This document shows, one piece after another, positions 24,723-33,869 of a DNA stretch of 64,000 nt (positions within the stretch are counted from its first letter, which is position 1; each line of letters begins with the position of its first letter). The translations under genes were made by a program, and so were the position numbers. A model generated the notes under the pieces. That model saw only the letters and a list, made by a program, of their open reading frames with translations, was not told the origin of the DNA and ran no database searches. This DNA is from Bacillus sp. OxB-1 (GTDB lineage: Bacteria > Bacillota > Bacilli > Bacillales_A > Planococcaceae). The stretch lies in assembly GCF_000829195.1 (NCBI RefSeq), contig NZ_AP013294.1:1189001-1253000 (forward strand). The letters are read 5' to 3'.

Positions 24723-25892
24723 TCAATGGATAGAAGAACTTTTGGCAGCTTTAGAAGGCAAAGCCAGAGAAAAAATGGCGCAGACGAGCGATATTACCAC
24801 CACACCGGCTCCGACACTGGCCGTGCTGACCACAGAACCGGTAGAATCTAGCACCGCTCCGCCAATGCCCGAACCCAGGGCAATCCCGATTTGAAGGGCA
24901 GAGTTATTCAGGCTCTGGTGTATATCGGAAGACTCGGGATCGGTGTTGATCAGATAATTTTGCATAGGAGGCGCCAAAGCCCAGCTCAATGCGCCCCACA
25001 CCATCATTACACCAAAAAATACAATATGGGAAAACGTGGAGTAGGGAAGCACGAAAAGGATGAAAGCAAAAGATCCGATGACAATCAAAATACTTTTCGG
25101 CGATCCGATTTGATCAGCTAAGGTTCCCCCTAAAGCGCCGCCGCTTACCGCTGCAATTCCAAAAAGAAGATAGCTGATGCTGATCCAATACGGGTTGAAA
25201 TGCAAAGTGGTTTCTAGAAAAGGTGTAAAATATGCATAAACGGTATAGTGGCCGGCTAACATGAACATCATCGCTAAATGTGCGCCCACAATTTTTAAAT
25301 TTCCGAGGGATTTTATCTGTGCCGATAGCGGCAGGATATTCCCCGAAGGGACTTTCTCCAAAAGTGTATAAACCAGTACAGCGGAACCGATTGAAAGAAC
25401 AGCGATCCCTAGAAATACGGTACGCCAGCCAAATGCCTCGGTCACGATGATCCCGATCGGTACCCCCAACACAAGCGAGGAGCTGATTCCCATATAAATG
25501 ATGCCCAATGATTTGGCCCGATGCCTCGGCTCTACAATCCGGGAGGTAATGGTCAGGGACAGTATGATAACTAACGATGCACTCATAGCTGTGATGATTC
25601 TGGCGGCCATGATGAGTGAAAAAGTAGGGCTGAAATACGTCATTAGATTTCCGATGAAAAATACTGTCAACGCGATAAGATACAACTTTTTCCGCTCTAT
25701 TTTTGCGGTTACCGATAAAAGGACAGGACCGGAAATGGCATACACAAGAGCGAATACGGTAATAAGTTGTCCAGCAGCATGAAGGGACACCTGTAAATCC
25801 TCCGCGATGATAGGCAAGATCCCGCCGACAATCAACTCGACCAATCCAACAGTGACAGCGGCTGCTGCCAGTATGAAAACTTTAAAATTCAT
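24723..25892 (-). CDS. pbuE: PbuE-type purine efflux transporter (MFS)
   Basis: A 389-residue, 12-helix major facilitator. The start MNFKVF..AA...VGLVELIVGGILP and many later stretches (AGHYT.YAYF.PFLETTLH, SALQIGIALGSGIGG) match B. subtilis PbuE, which pumps out hypoxanthine and adenine. Start 25892 is fixed by GGAGGT about 10 bp upstream; the longer frame to 25946 would run into the riboswitch terminator. A purine riboswitch with terminator occupies its leader, as in B. subtilis, so expression should rise when the ligand base binds. Confidence 0.9.
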   Translation of the reverse strand: MNFKVFILAAAAVTVGLVELIVGGILPIIAEDLQVSLHAAGQLITVFALVYAISGPVLLSVTAKIERKKLYLIALTVFFIGNLMTYFSPTFSLIMAARIITAMSASLVIILSLTITSRIVEPRHRAKSLGIIYMGISSSLVLGVPIGIIVTEAFGWRTVFLGIAVLSIGSAVLVYTLLEKVPSGNILPLSAQIKSLGNLKIVGAHLAMMFMLAGHYTVYAYFTPFLETTLHFNPYWISISYLLFGIAAVSGGALGGTLADQIGSPKSILIVIGSFAFILFVLPYSTFSHIVFFGVMMVWGALSWALAPPMQNYLINTDPESSDIHQSLNNSALQIGIALGSGIGGAVLDSTGSVVSTASVGAGVVVISLVCAIFSLALPSKAAKSSSIH

Positions 25893-25945
25893 AAGAAAAT
25901 ACCTCCAATATACATAAAGATGCTCTGTAATTAAATTTCTAGGCA

Positions 25946-26040
25946 TAAAAAAATCCCGACTACAATTGAATTATGTAGTCAGGATGTTACGGTTCCTGGT
26001 AGAGACCCTCAAACCATATTATTGAGGTTATACATACGGA
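25946..26040 (-). promoter_or_regulatory. purine riboswitch with expression-platform terminator (pbuE leader)
   Basis: Read on the minus strand, the aptamer (about 26038 to 25970) has the conserved P2/L2 core (CCTCAATAATATGGTTTGAGG), TCTACC and CCGTAA, almost identical to the B. subtilis pbuE aptamer. The P3 exit reads CCTG-ACTACA: the base equivalent to position 74 is C, which pairs with guanine, whereas B. subtilis pbuE has U and binds adenine. ATCC(T/C)GACTACA then pairs with TGTAGTCGGGAT followed by seven T, a terminator that the folded aptamer would prevent. Confidence 0.92.
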
Positions 26041-26116
26041 GCTTATAAAAAATTTCTGTTTTCAAACCTACCATACTTATGCTGATTTATCAAGTCTCGG
26101 AAGGCGGGAATGTTTT

Positions 26117-26749
26117 CTATACCGTTTTTTTCTTTTTAAATACGGCTGAAACCCGGTTTTCCTGTCCATTTCGCAGGCGTTTAAAGTTTTCAAGATGCTT
26201 CCAAATAGCCAAAAAGAACAACAGCGCGGCCAAGCCGACTTCCCAAACACCGCCGATCCAGAAAGCAGTGAAAAGAAGGACAACGTATAACGCCATCACT
26301 CCGAAGACAATAAAATCCGTTATGCAAGTGACGACGATGAAAAGGAGTAGACCAATAAGTCCCAATTTCCAATCAAGGGCGAGCAGAATTCCGATCAGTG
26401 TAGCTGTCCCTTTCCCACCATCGAATCCCATATGGAACGGGAAGATATGCCCGATGACCGCGGCTGCACCTGCAAGGAATAACAAGGCGGTGCTACTGCC
26501 CGCGGATAATCCGGCAAACTCGATCGCCCAGCCTGTCAGCCAGACGGCCACCACACCTTTTCCGATATCTATCAAAGCGACAAGCGCACCGAATTTCTTG
26601 CCTAAGACGATGGTAGCATTGGAGGCACCTGCGTTTTTGACGCCGGTCTCTTTCAAATTGACTCCAGATAGTTTTTGAGCGACGACCGAACCGTGCAAGC
26701 ATCCGATTGCGTATCCCCATAGCAAGACTCCGAATAACCAAATACCCAT
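26117..26749 (-). CDS. PlsY-like glycerol-3-phosphate acyltransferase family protein
   Basis: A 210-residue membrane protein with five to six helices. PlsY motifs are visible: a GSVVAQ segment early, GVKNAGASNATIVLG (the glycerol-phosphate/acyl-phosphate site region) and HIFPFHMGFDGGKGTAT. The canonical PlsY uses acyl-phosphate to acylate glycerol-3-phosphate in phospholipid synthesis. The first motif is less canonical than usual and the C-terminal tail is lysine-rich, so this may be a second, divergent copy (YneS-like paralogue) rather than the housekeeping enzyme. Start 26749 follows GGGGGA. Confidence 0.78.
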   Translation of the reverse strand: MGIWLFGVLLWGYAIGCLHGSVVAQKLSGVNLKETGVKNAGASNATIVLGKKFGALVALIDIGKGVVAVWLTGWAIEFAGLSAGSSTALLFLAGAAAVIGHIFPFHMGFDGGKGTATLIGILLALDWKLGLIGLLLFIVVTCITDFIVFGVMALYVVLLFTAFWIGGVWEVGLAALLFFLAIWKHLENFKRLRNGQENRVSAVFKKKKTV

Positions 26750-26830
26750 AAAAATTCCCCCATAGTCGGTATACCTTGAGTATAGCATCTTTAAAGTAAC
26801 CGCAAGTTTCAGAAATTTTTCAATAAAACC

Positions 26831-26859
26831 TTGACAAAGAAACCGAGCAACCTCTATAC
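26831..26859 (+). promoter_or_regulatory. metY promoter
   Basis: TTGACA (26831-26836), 17-bp spacer, TATACT (26854-26859). It drives the S-box leader starting about 30 bp downstream. Confidence 0.85.
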
Positions 26860-26893
26860 TGTTTCACAAGATGGAAAACTGAAATCTACATAA

Positions 26894-27061
26894 CTCTTAT
26901 CAAGAGCGGCGGAGGGACTAGGCCCTGCGATGCCCGGCAACCGGCAAGTCAACCACTTGTTAAGGTGCTACTTCCTACAGATTCGTGCAAACGGTCTGAA
27001 AGATAAGGGGAGGAATAGCGAAAGCATAACCCTCTTCTTAAGCGAAGGGGGTTTTATTTTA
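26894..27061 (+). promoter_or_regulatory. SAM-I (S-box) riboswitch with terminator
   Basis: The S-box core is present: CTTATC at the start pairing with GATAAG at 27002, then AGAGCGGCGGAGGGACTAGGC, GATGCCCGGCAACC and GGTGCTAC. A terminator (AACCCTCTTC...GAAGGGGGTT then TTTTATTTT, 27028-27061) follows. High S-adenosylmethionine should stop transcription before metY. Confidence 0.96.
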
Positions 27062-27084
27062 TCTGAATCTGGTAGATGCTCAAT

Positions 27085-27200
27085 TACCTGTTGAATTCAG
27101 AGCAAGCCTCCGGCGGATATCGTCATAGATCTTTTTAGAGGAGCTTTTCGAGCAAAATCGAGAAGAATTAGGGATCAATTACATCAATTGTTTCCAACCC
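27085..27200 (+). repeat. partial copy of the 5.3/40.1-kb element in the metY leader
   Basis: GAATTCAGAGCAAGCCTCCGGCGGAT (starting near 27092) and GGAGCTTTTCGAGCAA match the right part of the element at 40.17-40.26 kb, followed by inverted AATT-rich sequence ending near 27195. The left arm is missing. It lies between the S-box terminator and metY, so it lengthens the transcript leader by about 190 nt. Confidence 0.65.
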
Positions 27201-27253
27201 CTGCCGCGCCTGTAATTCCATCTAAACCACTACACTTTTGGAGGTAATCAATT

Positions 27254-28543
27254 ATGTCCAGTTTGCATCCTGAAACACTTTTATTGCATGGCGGTCAGAA
27301 TCCCGATCCGGTAACGGGATCTCGCGCGTTGCCGATCCATCGTACGACTTCTTTTGTTTTCCGTGACACGGAGCATGCACAAAATCTGTTTGGTCTTAAA
27401 GAAGCGGGCAATATTTATACACGCATTACAAACCCGACTGTATCGGTCTTTGAAGAGAGGATTGCTCTTTTGGAAGGCGGTTCCGCAGCGGTTGCACTAT
27501 CCTCCGGGATGGCGGCCATCGCGTTCTCCGTTATGAATATCGCGGGTGCGGGAGATGAGATCGTAGCGGCAGGAAATCTCTACGGTGGGACATACAATCT
27601 ATTCGCCGTCACATTACCGCGCTACGGCATTAACGTGAAATTCGTCGATGCAACTGACCCTGAAAACTTCCGTGCGGCTATAACCGATAAAACAAAAGCG
27701 TTGTTTGCCGAAACGATTGGAAATCCGAGTCTCCACGTCTTGGATATCGAGGCAGTGGCGAATATTGCACATGAAAATGATATTCCGTTATTGATCGACA
27801 ATACATTTGCTTCCCCATACGGTTGCAACCCGATCGAATTCGGTGCTGACGTCGTCATTCATTCCGCGACGAAATGGATTGGCGGCCATGGCACGACTAT
27901 CGGCGGCGTAGCAGTTGATGCAGGAAAGTTCGATTGGACGAAAGGCAAATTCCCTGGCTTCACAGAGCCGGATGAAACCTATCACGGACTCCGCTATGGC
28001 ATTGATACGGCAGGTGCCGCATTTGCAACGAAACTGCGCGTACAACTATTGCGCGATTTCGGACCTTGCCTGGATCCGGACAGTGCATTCAACTTCCTGC
28101 AAGGATTGGAAACACTTCATCTACGTGTGACAAGACACAATGAAAACGCGCTGAAAGTAGCGGAATTCCTGCAAGAGCATCCTTCCGTCGAATGGGTGAC
28201 CTATACAGGGTTGGAAGATCATCCATCCTATGGGGCAGCGAAAAAGTATTTGAAACACGGTGAGGGTTCTATTATTGTATTCGGCATCAAGGGCGGCCGT
28301 GAAGCAGGACGGAAAGTGATCGACAACGTGAACATCTGGTCACATGTAGCCAATGTAGGGGACGCAAAATCACTTATTATTCATCCTGCTTCGACGACTC
28401 ATCAACAATTGAGCGCAGAAGATCTGATTACATCCGGAGTTACAGAAGAACTCATCCGTTTATCTGTCGGATTGGAATCGGCAGAAGATATTATTGCCGA
28501 CTTGAAACAAGCCATCGAAAAAGCGACAGCTGAAGAAGCTTGA
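27254..28543 (+). CDS. metY: O-acetylhomoserine sulfhydrylase
   Basis: A 429-residue PLP enzyme of the Cys/Met metabolism family. It starts PETLLLHGGQ, has the aldolase-like PLP-lysine site HSATKWIGGHGT (about residue 208) and the subfamily-typical LQGLETLHLRV.RH and IHPASTTHQQLS. It joins sulfide to O-acetylhomoserine to give homocysteine. The S-box leader ties it to methionine supply. It links the sulfur genes upstream with amino acid synthesis by consuming sulfide. A terminator at 28553-28592 closes it as a single gene. Confidence 0.95.
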   Translation: MSSLHPETLLLHGGQNPDPVTGSRALPIHRTTSFVFRDTEHAQNLFGLKEAGNIYTRITNPTVSVFEERIALLEGGSAAVALSSGMAAIAFSVMNIAGAGDEIVAAGNLYGGTYNLFAVTLPRYGINVKFVDATDPENFRAAITDKTKALFAETIGNPSLHVLDIEAVANIAHENDIPLLIDNTFASPYGCNPIEFGADVVIHSATKWIGGHGTTIGGVAVDAGKFDWTKGKFPGFTEPDETYHGLRYGIDTAGAAFATKLRVQLLRDFGPCLDPDSAFNFLQGLETLHLRVTRHNENALKVAEFLQEHPSVEWVTYTGLEDHPSYGAAKKYLKHGEGSIIVFGIKGGREAGRKVIDNVNIWSHVANVGDAKSLIIHPASTTHQQLSAEDLITSGVTEELIRLSVGLESAEDIIADLKQAIEKATAEEA

Positions 28544-28552
28544 TATCCAATC

Positions 28553-28592
28553 AAAAGAGCGATTTCCCATTCGAAATTGCTCTTTTATTTTG
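28553..28592 (+). terminator. metY terminator
   Basis: AAAAGAGCGATTTC pairs with GAAATTGCTCTTTT, followed by ATTTT. Confidence 0.88.
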
Positions 28593-28839
28593 GTTATTTA
28601 AATCATTAGTAGTTATATGAATATATTTATTGATAGATAAATAGGCATGTAGGACTATTGTTTTATTCATCTTCGGATGGGGTTATTTGGATTCATTTTC
28701 AAAGCTGTTGGATTTGCAAACAAGTAAAAAAATAGCCTGAAACCATAATGAAAGAGCTTTCAAACCTTGACTTTCAGTAGTGAATTATCAGAAATTAGTA
28801 TTGACTTTATATAAAATATGTATTAATCTAATGTTTATA
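28593..28839. other. AT-rich intergenic stretch between metY and paaK
   Basis: No gene and no recognisable repeat. A TTGACT at 28801 could be a further -35 element but has no good -10 partner. Confidence 0.5.
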
Positions 28840-28868
28840 TTACAGATAAACGTGAATTCGTTTATAAT
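28840..28868 (+). promoter_or_regulatory. paaK promoter with palindromic operator
   Basis: A -10 TATAAT (28863-28868) is 17 bp from a weak -35 TTACAG (28840-28845). The spacer is filled by ATAAACG-TGAATT-CGTTTAT (28846-28865), a perfect 7-bp-arm inverted repeat. Its position over the promoter suggests a repressor site; PaaX, encoded at 47.4 kb, is the natural candidate. Confidence 0.65.
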
Positions 28869-28920
28869 TTGTTATATTAATTGCAACTAAACTACTATGC
28901 AATTGGGAGGAAAGGCTATT

Positions 28921-30249
28921 ATGTATAATCCAGAAATTGAATCAGCCTCACGCACTCAGATGGAAGAGTGGCAGTTGAGCGGTCTGCAGTCAACGGTGAA
29001 AAGTGTCTATGAGAATGTGGAATTTTACAAAAAGAAATTTGATGAACTAGGCATCAAGCCAGAGGATATTCAATCTATAGATGATATTGTAAAACTTCCT
29101 TTCACGATCAAGAAAGATTTCCGTGATCAATATCCATATGGTCTATTCGCTGTTCCAATTGAAGAGGTAACCCGTATCCATGGTTCTTCCGGGACAAGTG
29201 GAAAGCCTACAATTGTCGGGTACACCGAAAAGGACTTGAAAAACTGGGGAGTAATCGTAGCTAGAGCACTCGTTGCTGCGGGTGGTCAAAAATCGGATGT
29301 CTTTCATAACGCTTACGGATATGGATTGTTTACAGGCGGACTGGGTCTTCATCAAGGGGCTGACGAATTGGGTGTCGCGACGGTTCCGATTTCAGGAGGA
29401 AATACAGAGCGCCAGATTACACTTATTAAAGACTTGAAGCCTAGAGGGATCTGTGGTACGCCATCTTACATTTTAAGTATCGTTGAAAAGATGGAAGACT
29501 TGGGCATGAATCCACGTGAGACCGAATTGAAGTACGGTATTTTCGGTGCGGAAGCTTGGTCTGAAGAAATGCGTGCGACGCTTGAAGAGAAATTGGATAT
29601 TAAAGCAGTTGATATTTATGGTCTAAGTGAAATCATGGGGCCGGGCGTTGCTGTGGAATGCCACGAAGCGCAAGACGGACTGCATATAGCAGAGGATCAT
29701 TTCCTAATCGAAATCATCAATCCGGATACACTTCAACCGGTACCGGATGGCGAAGATGGAGAAGTTGTCTTTACTAGTCTTCAAAAGGAAGCGCTGCCAG
29801 TCATCCGTTACCGTACAGGTGATATCGCTTCCATTACTCGCGAAAAATGCAAATGTGGCCGTACGACAACTCGGATGTCCCGTGTAAAAGGCCGTACGGA
29901 TGATATGTTGATTATCCGCGGTGTAAACGTTTTCCCTTCCGAAATGGAAAGAGAGCTTCTGAAAATCGAAGGATTGTTCCCGGTCTATCAAATCCACCGG
30001 ATCCGCAAAGGCGCCATGGATGGCATCGAGCTTCATGTTGAATGCGACTCAGCTTTGTATGCGGAAGTGGGAGAAGATCTGACCCATGGATCGATTGCCG
30101 CGCTTAAGAAAAAAATCCAACATCAAATGAAATCGACATGCCTCATTTCAGTTGATGTCGTCATCAATGCACCAAAAACAATTCCACGTTCGGAAGGAAA
30201 AGCGATCCGTTTGATCGATAAGCGGGAAACGAACCCGATCGGTGTTTAA
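28921..30249 (+). CDS. paaK: phenylacetate-CoA ligase
   Basis: A 442-residue AMP-forming ligase of the PaaK subfamily. Motifs: HGSSGTSGKPTIVGYT (phosphate loop), YGYGLFTGGLGLH, DIYGLSEIMGPGVA, YRTGDI and MLIIRGVNVFPSE. It converts phenylacetate to phenylacetyl-CoA with ATP, the entry step of the paa pathway. Start 28921 follows GGGAGGA; the in-frame ATG at 28897 overlaps that site. It heads an apparent operon with the Liv-type transporter 27 bp downstream and is separated by about 7.7 kb from paaABCD. Confidence 0.95.
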   Translation: MYNPEIESASRTQMEEWQLSGLQSTVKSVYENVEFYKKKFDELGIKPEDIQSIDDIVKLPFTIKKDFRDQYPYGLFAVPIEEVTRIHGSSGTSGKPTIVGYTEKDLKNWGVIVARALVAAGGQKSDVFHNAYGYGLFTGGLGLHQGADELGVATVPISGGNTERQITLIKDLKPRGICGTPSYILSIVEKMEDLGMNPRETELKYGIFGAEAWSEEMRATLEEKLDIKAVDIYGLSEIMGPGVAVECHEAQDGLHIAEDHFLIEIINPDTLQPVPDGEDGEVVFTSLQKEALPVIRYRTGDIASITREKCKCGRTTTRMSRVKGRTDDMLIIRGVNVFPSEMERELLKIEGLFPVYQIHRIRKGAMDGIELHVECDSALYAEVGEDLTHGSIAALKKKIQHQMKSTCLISVDVVINAPKTIPRSEGKAIRLIDKRETNPIGV

Positions 30250-30276
30250 GGATCCGCTGGAAAAGGAGTGTAGCAT

Positions 30277-31155
30277 ATGGGGGATCTTCTTCAGTTTACG
30301 TTGACTGGAGTGACAATTGGCAGTATTTATGCCATTGTCGCTCTGGGCTTCGTCACAATATACAGTGTTACGAAAGTGATCAATCTAGCGCAAGGTGAGT
30401 TTGTCATGCTGGGCGGGTTGACGATGTTCTCATTGACAACTGCCGGACTTCCGTATTGGGTCGCTTTTTTTGTTACCATTTTCTTTGTACTCATTCTCGG
30501 TTGGCTTATGGAATTCATTTTGATTCGACGGGCAAAGGGAGCGGACGCAATCAGTTTGATCATCTTAACGATCGGGGCGTCCATTTTCATCCGGGGAATT
30601 GCGAGTGTCGTATGGGGGAAAGATCAATTGCGGGTCGCCCCATTCACGGGCAATGCGCCGGTCAATATCATGGGGGCTACCATCACGCCGCAAGCGATGT
30701 GGGTTGTGCTAATCATGCTATTGGTTGTATTCCTTCTTTATATTCTGATTGACAAGACAATGGTCGGGAAGGCCTTCCAAGCCTCATCAGTGAATCCGTT
30801 GGCAGCGCGGTTAATGGGTGTCAGCCCGATTAAAATGTCATCGCTTTCATTTACATTGAGTGCAGCGCTTGGCGCATTGGCTGGACTAGCGGTTGCCCCG
30901 ATCATGTTCCCTGCTTATGACATGGGTGCGATGCTCGGCATCAAAGGATTCTCAGCAGCTATCCTTGGAGGTCTAGGAAGCGCACCGGGCGCTGTAGTCG
31001 GCGGTCTCTTGATCGGTTTATTGGAGTCATTGGGCGCTGGGTATATCAGTTCCGGTATGAAAGACGCAATTACGTTCTCAGCGATCCTATTGATCTTGTT
31101 GATTCGTCCAAGTGGAATTCTTGGTGAAAAAAGTGTCGGAAAAGGAGGATTGTAA
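30277..31155 (+). CDS. branched-chain-type ABC transporter permease (LivH family)
   Basis: A 292-residue permease with about eight hydrophobic helices. The early NLAQGEFVMLG and the late GAMLGIKGFSAAILGGLGSAPGAVVGG stretches are LivH family marks. It forms the membrane channel with the LivM-like protein, whose ATG overlaps this stop codon (TAATG at 31153). AAAAGGAG precedes the start. Position between paaK and the paa operon suggests uptake of phenylacetate or another aromatic acid rather than amino acids; such transporters are known for aromatic acids, but specificity is not shown by sequence. Confidence 0.9.
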   Translation: MGDLLQFTLTGVTIGSIYAIVALGFVTIYSVTKVINLAQGEFVMLGGLTMFSLTTAGLPYWVAFFVTIFFVLILGWLMEFILIRRAKGADAISLIILTIGASIFIRGIASVVWGKDQLRVAPFTGNAPVNIMGATITPQAMWVVLIMLLVVFLLYILIDKTMVGKAFQASSVNPLAARLMGVSPIKMSSLSFTLSAALGALAGLAVAPIMFPAYDMGAMLGIKGFSAAILGGLGSAPGAVVGGLLIGLLESLGAGYISSGMKDAITFSAILLILLIRPSGILGEKSVGKGGL

Positions 31156-32186
31156 TGAAGCTTCATGGTGTTCAACAGACCAAGTGGTCGGGTGTACTGA
31201 TTTTCGCTTTATTAATCCTGGTCTTTCCTATGATCGTCACGCAATCATTCTATCTGACTCAGGCAACATTTGCAGGAATCTACGCGATTATCGCAATTGG
31301 ACTTGGATTATTGATGGGATATGCCGGCCAGATTTCATTGGGGCAGGCCGCCTTTTACGGAATCGGGGCGTACACGACTTCGGTTTTGACGGCGACGATG
31401 GGATGGAGTCCATGGATCAGCTTGCCGGTCGCTATATTAGTACCAGCGGTTGTCGCTTTCTTCATGGGTTATACGATGTCTAGATTGAGCGGTTATTATT
31501 TAGCGATGGCAACTCTCGCATTGGGGATTATCGTCCATACCTTATTAGTGGAATGGCGCGGAGTGACGAAAGGGGCATCCGGATTCTTCGGGATTCCTCA
31601 ACTGAACTTGTTCGGTATGACCATTAACCAGGGAGTTCCTTATTACTATCTAGTTTGGTTCTTTGTCTTGGTTGTGCTAGTCCTTTCTTTGAATATTGTT
31701 CATTCACGGGTTGGTAGAGCGCTCCGTTCCATTCACGACAGTGAAATCGCTTCCAGTGCAATGGGTGTCAATACAGGGAAATACAAGATGCAGATCTTCA
31801 TCTTGAGTGCCATGTTCGCCGGTTTGGCTGGATGGTTATTCGCACATATGAGTTACAGTATTTCTCCGGCGGCCTTTACGATGGATGCGTCCATTCTCTT
31901 TCTGGCAATGGTCGTCCTTGGAGGAAGCGGTAGTGTCTGGGGCGCTTTGATCGGAACCTTGCTGATCCGCGTAGTCGGTATCGTAGTCCACGCTCTTGGG
32001 GAAAAGTTTCCTTTCATTACGAGTGACTTTGAACATGTCATTTATGGGCTGATTCTGATGCTCGTTGTCATTTTTATGCCACGCGGCTTATTCCCCTCGG
32101 TTATGGGCTGGTTTGAATCGTTGGCGACGAAGCGGTCGAGTAAGAAATCAATGCTAGAAGTAGCTGCAGCAAAACGGGAAGTGTAA
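31155..32186 (+). CDS. branched-chain-type ABC transporter permease (LivM family)
   Basis: A 343-residue permease with about nine to ten helices and the family motifs GYAGQISLGQAAFYGIGAY and VVLGGSGSVWGALIG. It overlaps the stop of the LivH gene by one base, indicating translational coupling. It pairs with LivH, two ATPases and a lipoprotein encoded downstream. After it there is a 139-bp gap without a recognisable gene before the LivG gene. Confidence 0.9.
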   Translation: MKLHGVQQTKWSGVLIFALLILVFPMIVTQSFYLTQATFAGIYAIIAIGLGLLMGYAGQISLGQAAFYGIGAYTTSVLTATMGWSPWISLPVAILVPAVVAFFMGYTMSRLSGYYLAMATLALGIIVHTLLVEWRGVTKGASGFFGIPQLNLFGMTINQGVPYYYLVWFFVLVVLVLSLNIVHSRVGRALRSIHDSEIASSAMGVNTGKYKMQIFILSAMFAGLAGWLFAHMSYSISPAAFTMDASILFLAMVVLGGSGSVWGALIGTLLIRVVGIVVHALGEKFPFITSDFEHVIYGLILMLVVIFMPRGLFPSVMGWFESLATKRSSKKSMLEVAAAKREV

Positions 32187-32325
32187 CCTCATTTTTCGGA
32201 ATAGGAGGGCAATTGGGATATTCCCTCTTCTGGACCTTCATTACTTGCAGTAGTTGAAATGGGTTTGGTAAGCGGCAGTGAACATTATGTCGAAGTGTAT
32301 TTGATGGAAAGCGAGGCGGTATGAA

Positions 32326-33117
32326 TTGTTACAAGTTGAATCCATTACAAAAAGATTCGGTGGGGTCGTGGCGAATAGCGATGTGACTTTTTCGGTTCAG
32401 GAAGGGCAGATTGTCGGATTGATCGGTCCGAACGGGGCTGGGAAAAGTACAATGTTCAATATGATCTCGTCCGTTTTTCCGCCTACGGAAGGAACGATTA
32501 CTTTCCTGGGACAGCGGATTGACAAGCTGCCTTCATTCCAGGTTGCGCCATTGGGCATTTCACGCACGTTCCAAAACTTGCAGGTGTTCAAGAATATGAC
32601 AGTCATTGAAAATGTGATGGTCGGTCAGCATATGAAAACAAAAACCAATTTACTCGGAATGGCATCCACGCTGCTCGGATTGACGAAAGGCGAACGGAAA
32701 ACATACGACGAAGCGATGAGTTATTTGGAGTTTTTTGGCCTGGAAGACCTCTACGATCAAAAAGCGGCAAGCTTGTCGCTAGGAAAGTTAAGGTTATTGG
32801 AATTTGCCCGGGCATATGCAACGGAACCGAAGCTGTTATTGCTGGATGAGATTGCAGCGGGCCTGAATCATAAAGAGACATTGGAAATGAGCGCTCTCAT
32901 TGAAAAAGTCCGTGATGCGGGAGTCACCATACTCGTTGTAGAGCATGATATGGACTTGGTCATGAGCATTTGCGATAAGCTCGTCGTGTTGGACCAAGGC
33001 GTGAAAATCGCCGAAGGTACACCGAAGGAAATACAGGGGAATGAAGCGGTTATCACTGCCTATTTAGGTGCTGATATAGATGAAACTGAAGCTGAAAAGG
33101 TGGAGGAGGCGATATGA
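32326..33117 (+). CDS. ABC transporter ATP-binding protein (LivG family)
   Basis: A 263-residue ATPase: Walker A GPNGAGKST (about 33-41), Walker B LLLLDEIAAGLN and switch His in VVEHDMD. The signature reads LSLGKLRLLEFARA, where most relatives have LSxGxQR; the second Gly and Gln are replaced, which is seen in some LivG proteins. TTG start at 32326 follows GAGGCGG. Its last codons overlap the LivF start (ATGA at 33114). It is one half of the heterodimeric motor. Confidence 0.88.
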   Translation: MLQVESITKRFGGVVANSDVTFSVQEGQIVGLIGPNGAGKSTMFNMISSVFPPTEGTITFLGQRIDKLPSFQVAPLGISRTFQNLQVFKNMTVIENVMVGQHMKTKTNLLGMASTLLGLTKGERKTYDEAMSYLEFFGLEDLYDQKAASLSLGKLRLLEFARAYATEPKLLLLDEIAAGLNHKETLEMSALIEKVRDAGVTILVVEHDMDLVMSICDKLVVLDQGVKIAEGTPKEIQGNEAVITAYLGADIDETEAEKVEEAI

Positions 33118-33854
33118 GCACGGAAAAATTATTGGAAGTCATTGATCTTTCGGTCAGCTACGGACCCATTCAAGCCTTGGACAAAGTCTCCCTATCCGTC
33201 AGCAAAGGGGAGATAGTTGCTCTGTTAGGGGCGAATGGAGCCGGAAAAACCACATTATTGCAAACGATATCAGGACTCTTGAAGCCGATCGGCGGAAAAG
33301 TGATGTATCAAGGAACGGATATTACGGGGATGGAAGCCGAAAAAGTGGTGGGAAAGCATTTGGTGCATGTCCCGGAACACCGTCAAGTCTTTTCTACGAT
33401 GACTGTGTTGGACAACCTCTATTTAGGGGCCTATCATCACCGTAAACAATCAAAAATGAAAAAAATCGAGGAAGACATCGAAAAGGTTTTTGATTTATTC
33501 CCAATTTTGAAAGACCGGAAGGACCAACTTGGTGGAACCATGTCCGGGGGTCAGCAACAGATGTTGGCAATCGCGCGCGGTGTGATGGCTGAACCTGAAC
33601 TGCTTTTGCTTGATGAACCGACATTGGGGCTTGCTCCGATCATCGCAAAAGATGTTCTGGAATTGGTCCGTGATCTGCGGGAGGAATTCGGTACGACGGT
33701 TCTATTGATAGAGCAGAACGTTACGGCATCCTTGAAAATCGCCGATCGGGGCTATGTCATTTCACATGGCGAGATTGTGAAAAGCGGGAAGTCCAGTGAA
33801 TTGTTACATGATCCTGAAGTGAAAGAAGCGTATCTTGGTCACACAGTAAACTAA
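33114..33854 (+). CDS. ABC transporter ATP-binding protein (LivF family)
   Basis: A 246-residue ATPase with Walker A GANGAGKTT, signature MSGGQQQMLAIARG, Walker B LLLLDEPTLGLAP and switch histidine replaced by Gln (LLIEQNV), as is normal for LivF. It overlaps the LivG gene by four bases and is followed 15 bp later by the binding-protein gene. It completes the transporter motor. Confidence 0.9.
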   Translation: MSTEKLLEVIDLSVSYGPIQALDKVSLSVSKGEIVALLGANGAGKTTLLQTISGLLKPIGGKVMYQGTDITGMEAEKVVGKHLVHVPEHRQVFSTMTVLDNLYLGAYHHRKQSKMKKIEEDIEKVFDLFPILKDRKDQLGGTMSGGQQQMLAIARGVMAEPELLLLDEPTLGLAPIIAKDVLELVRDLREEFGTTVLLIEQNVTASLKIADRGYVISHGEIVKSGKSSELLHDPEVKEAYLGHTVN

Positions 33855-33869
33855 AATGGGGGATTTTTG

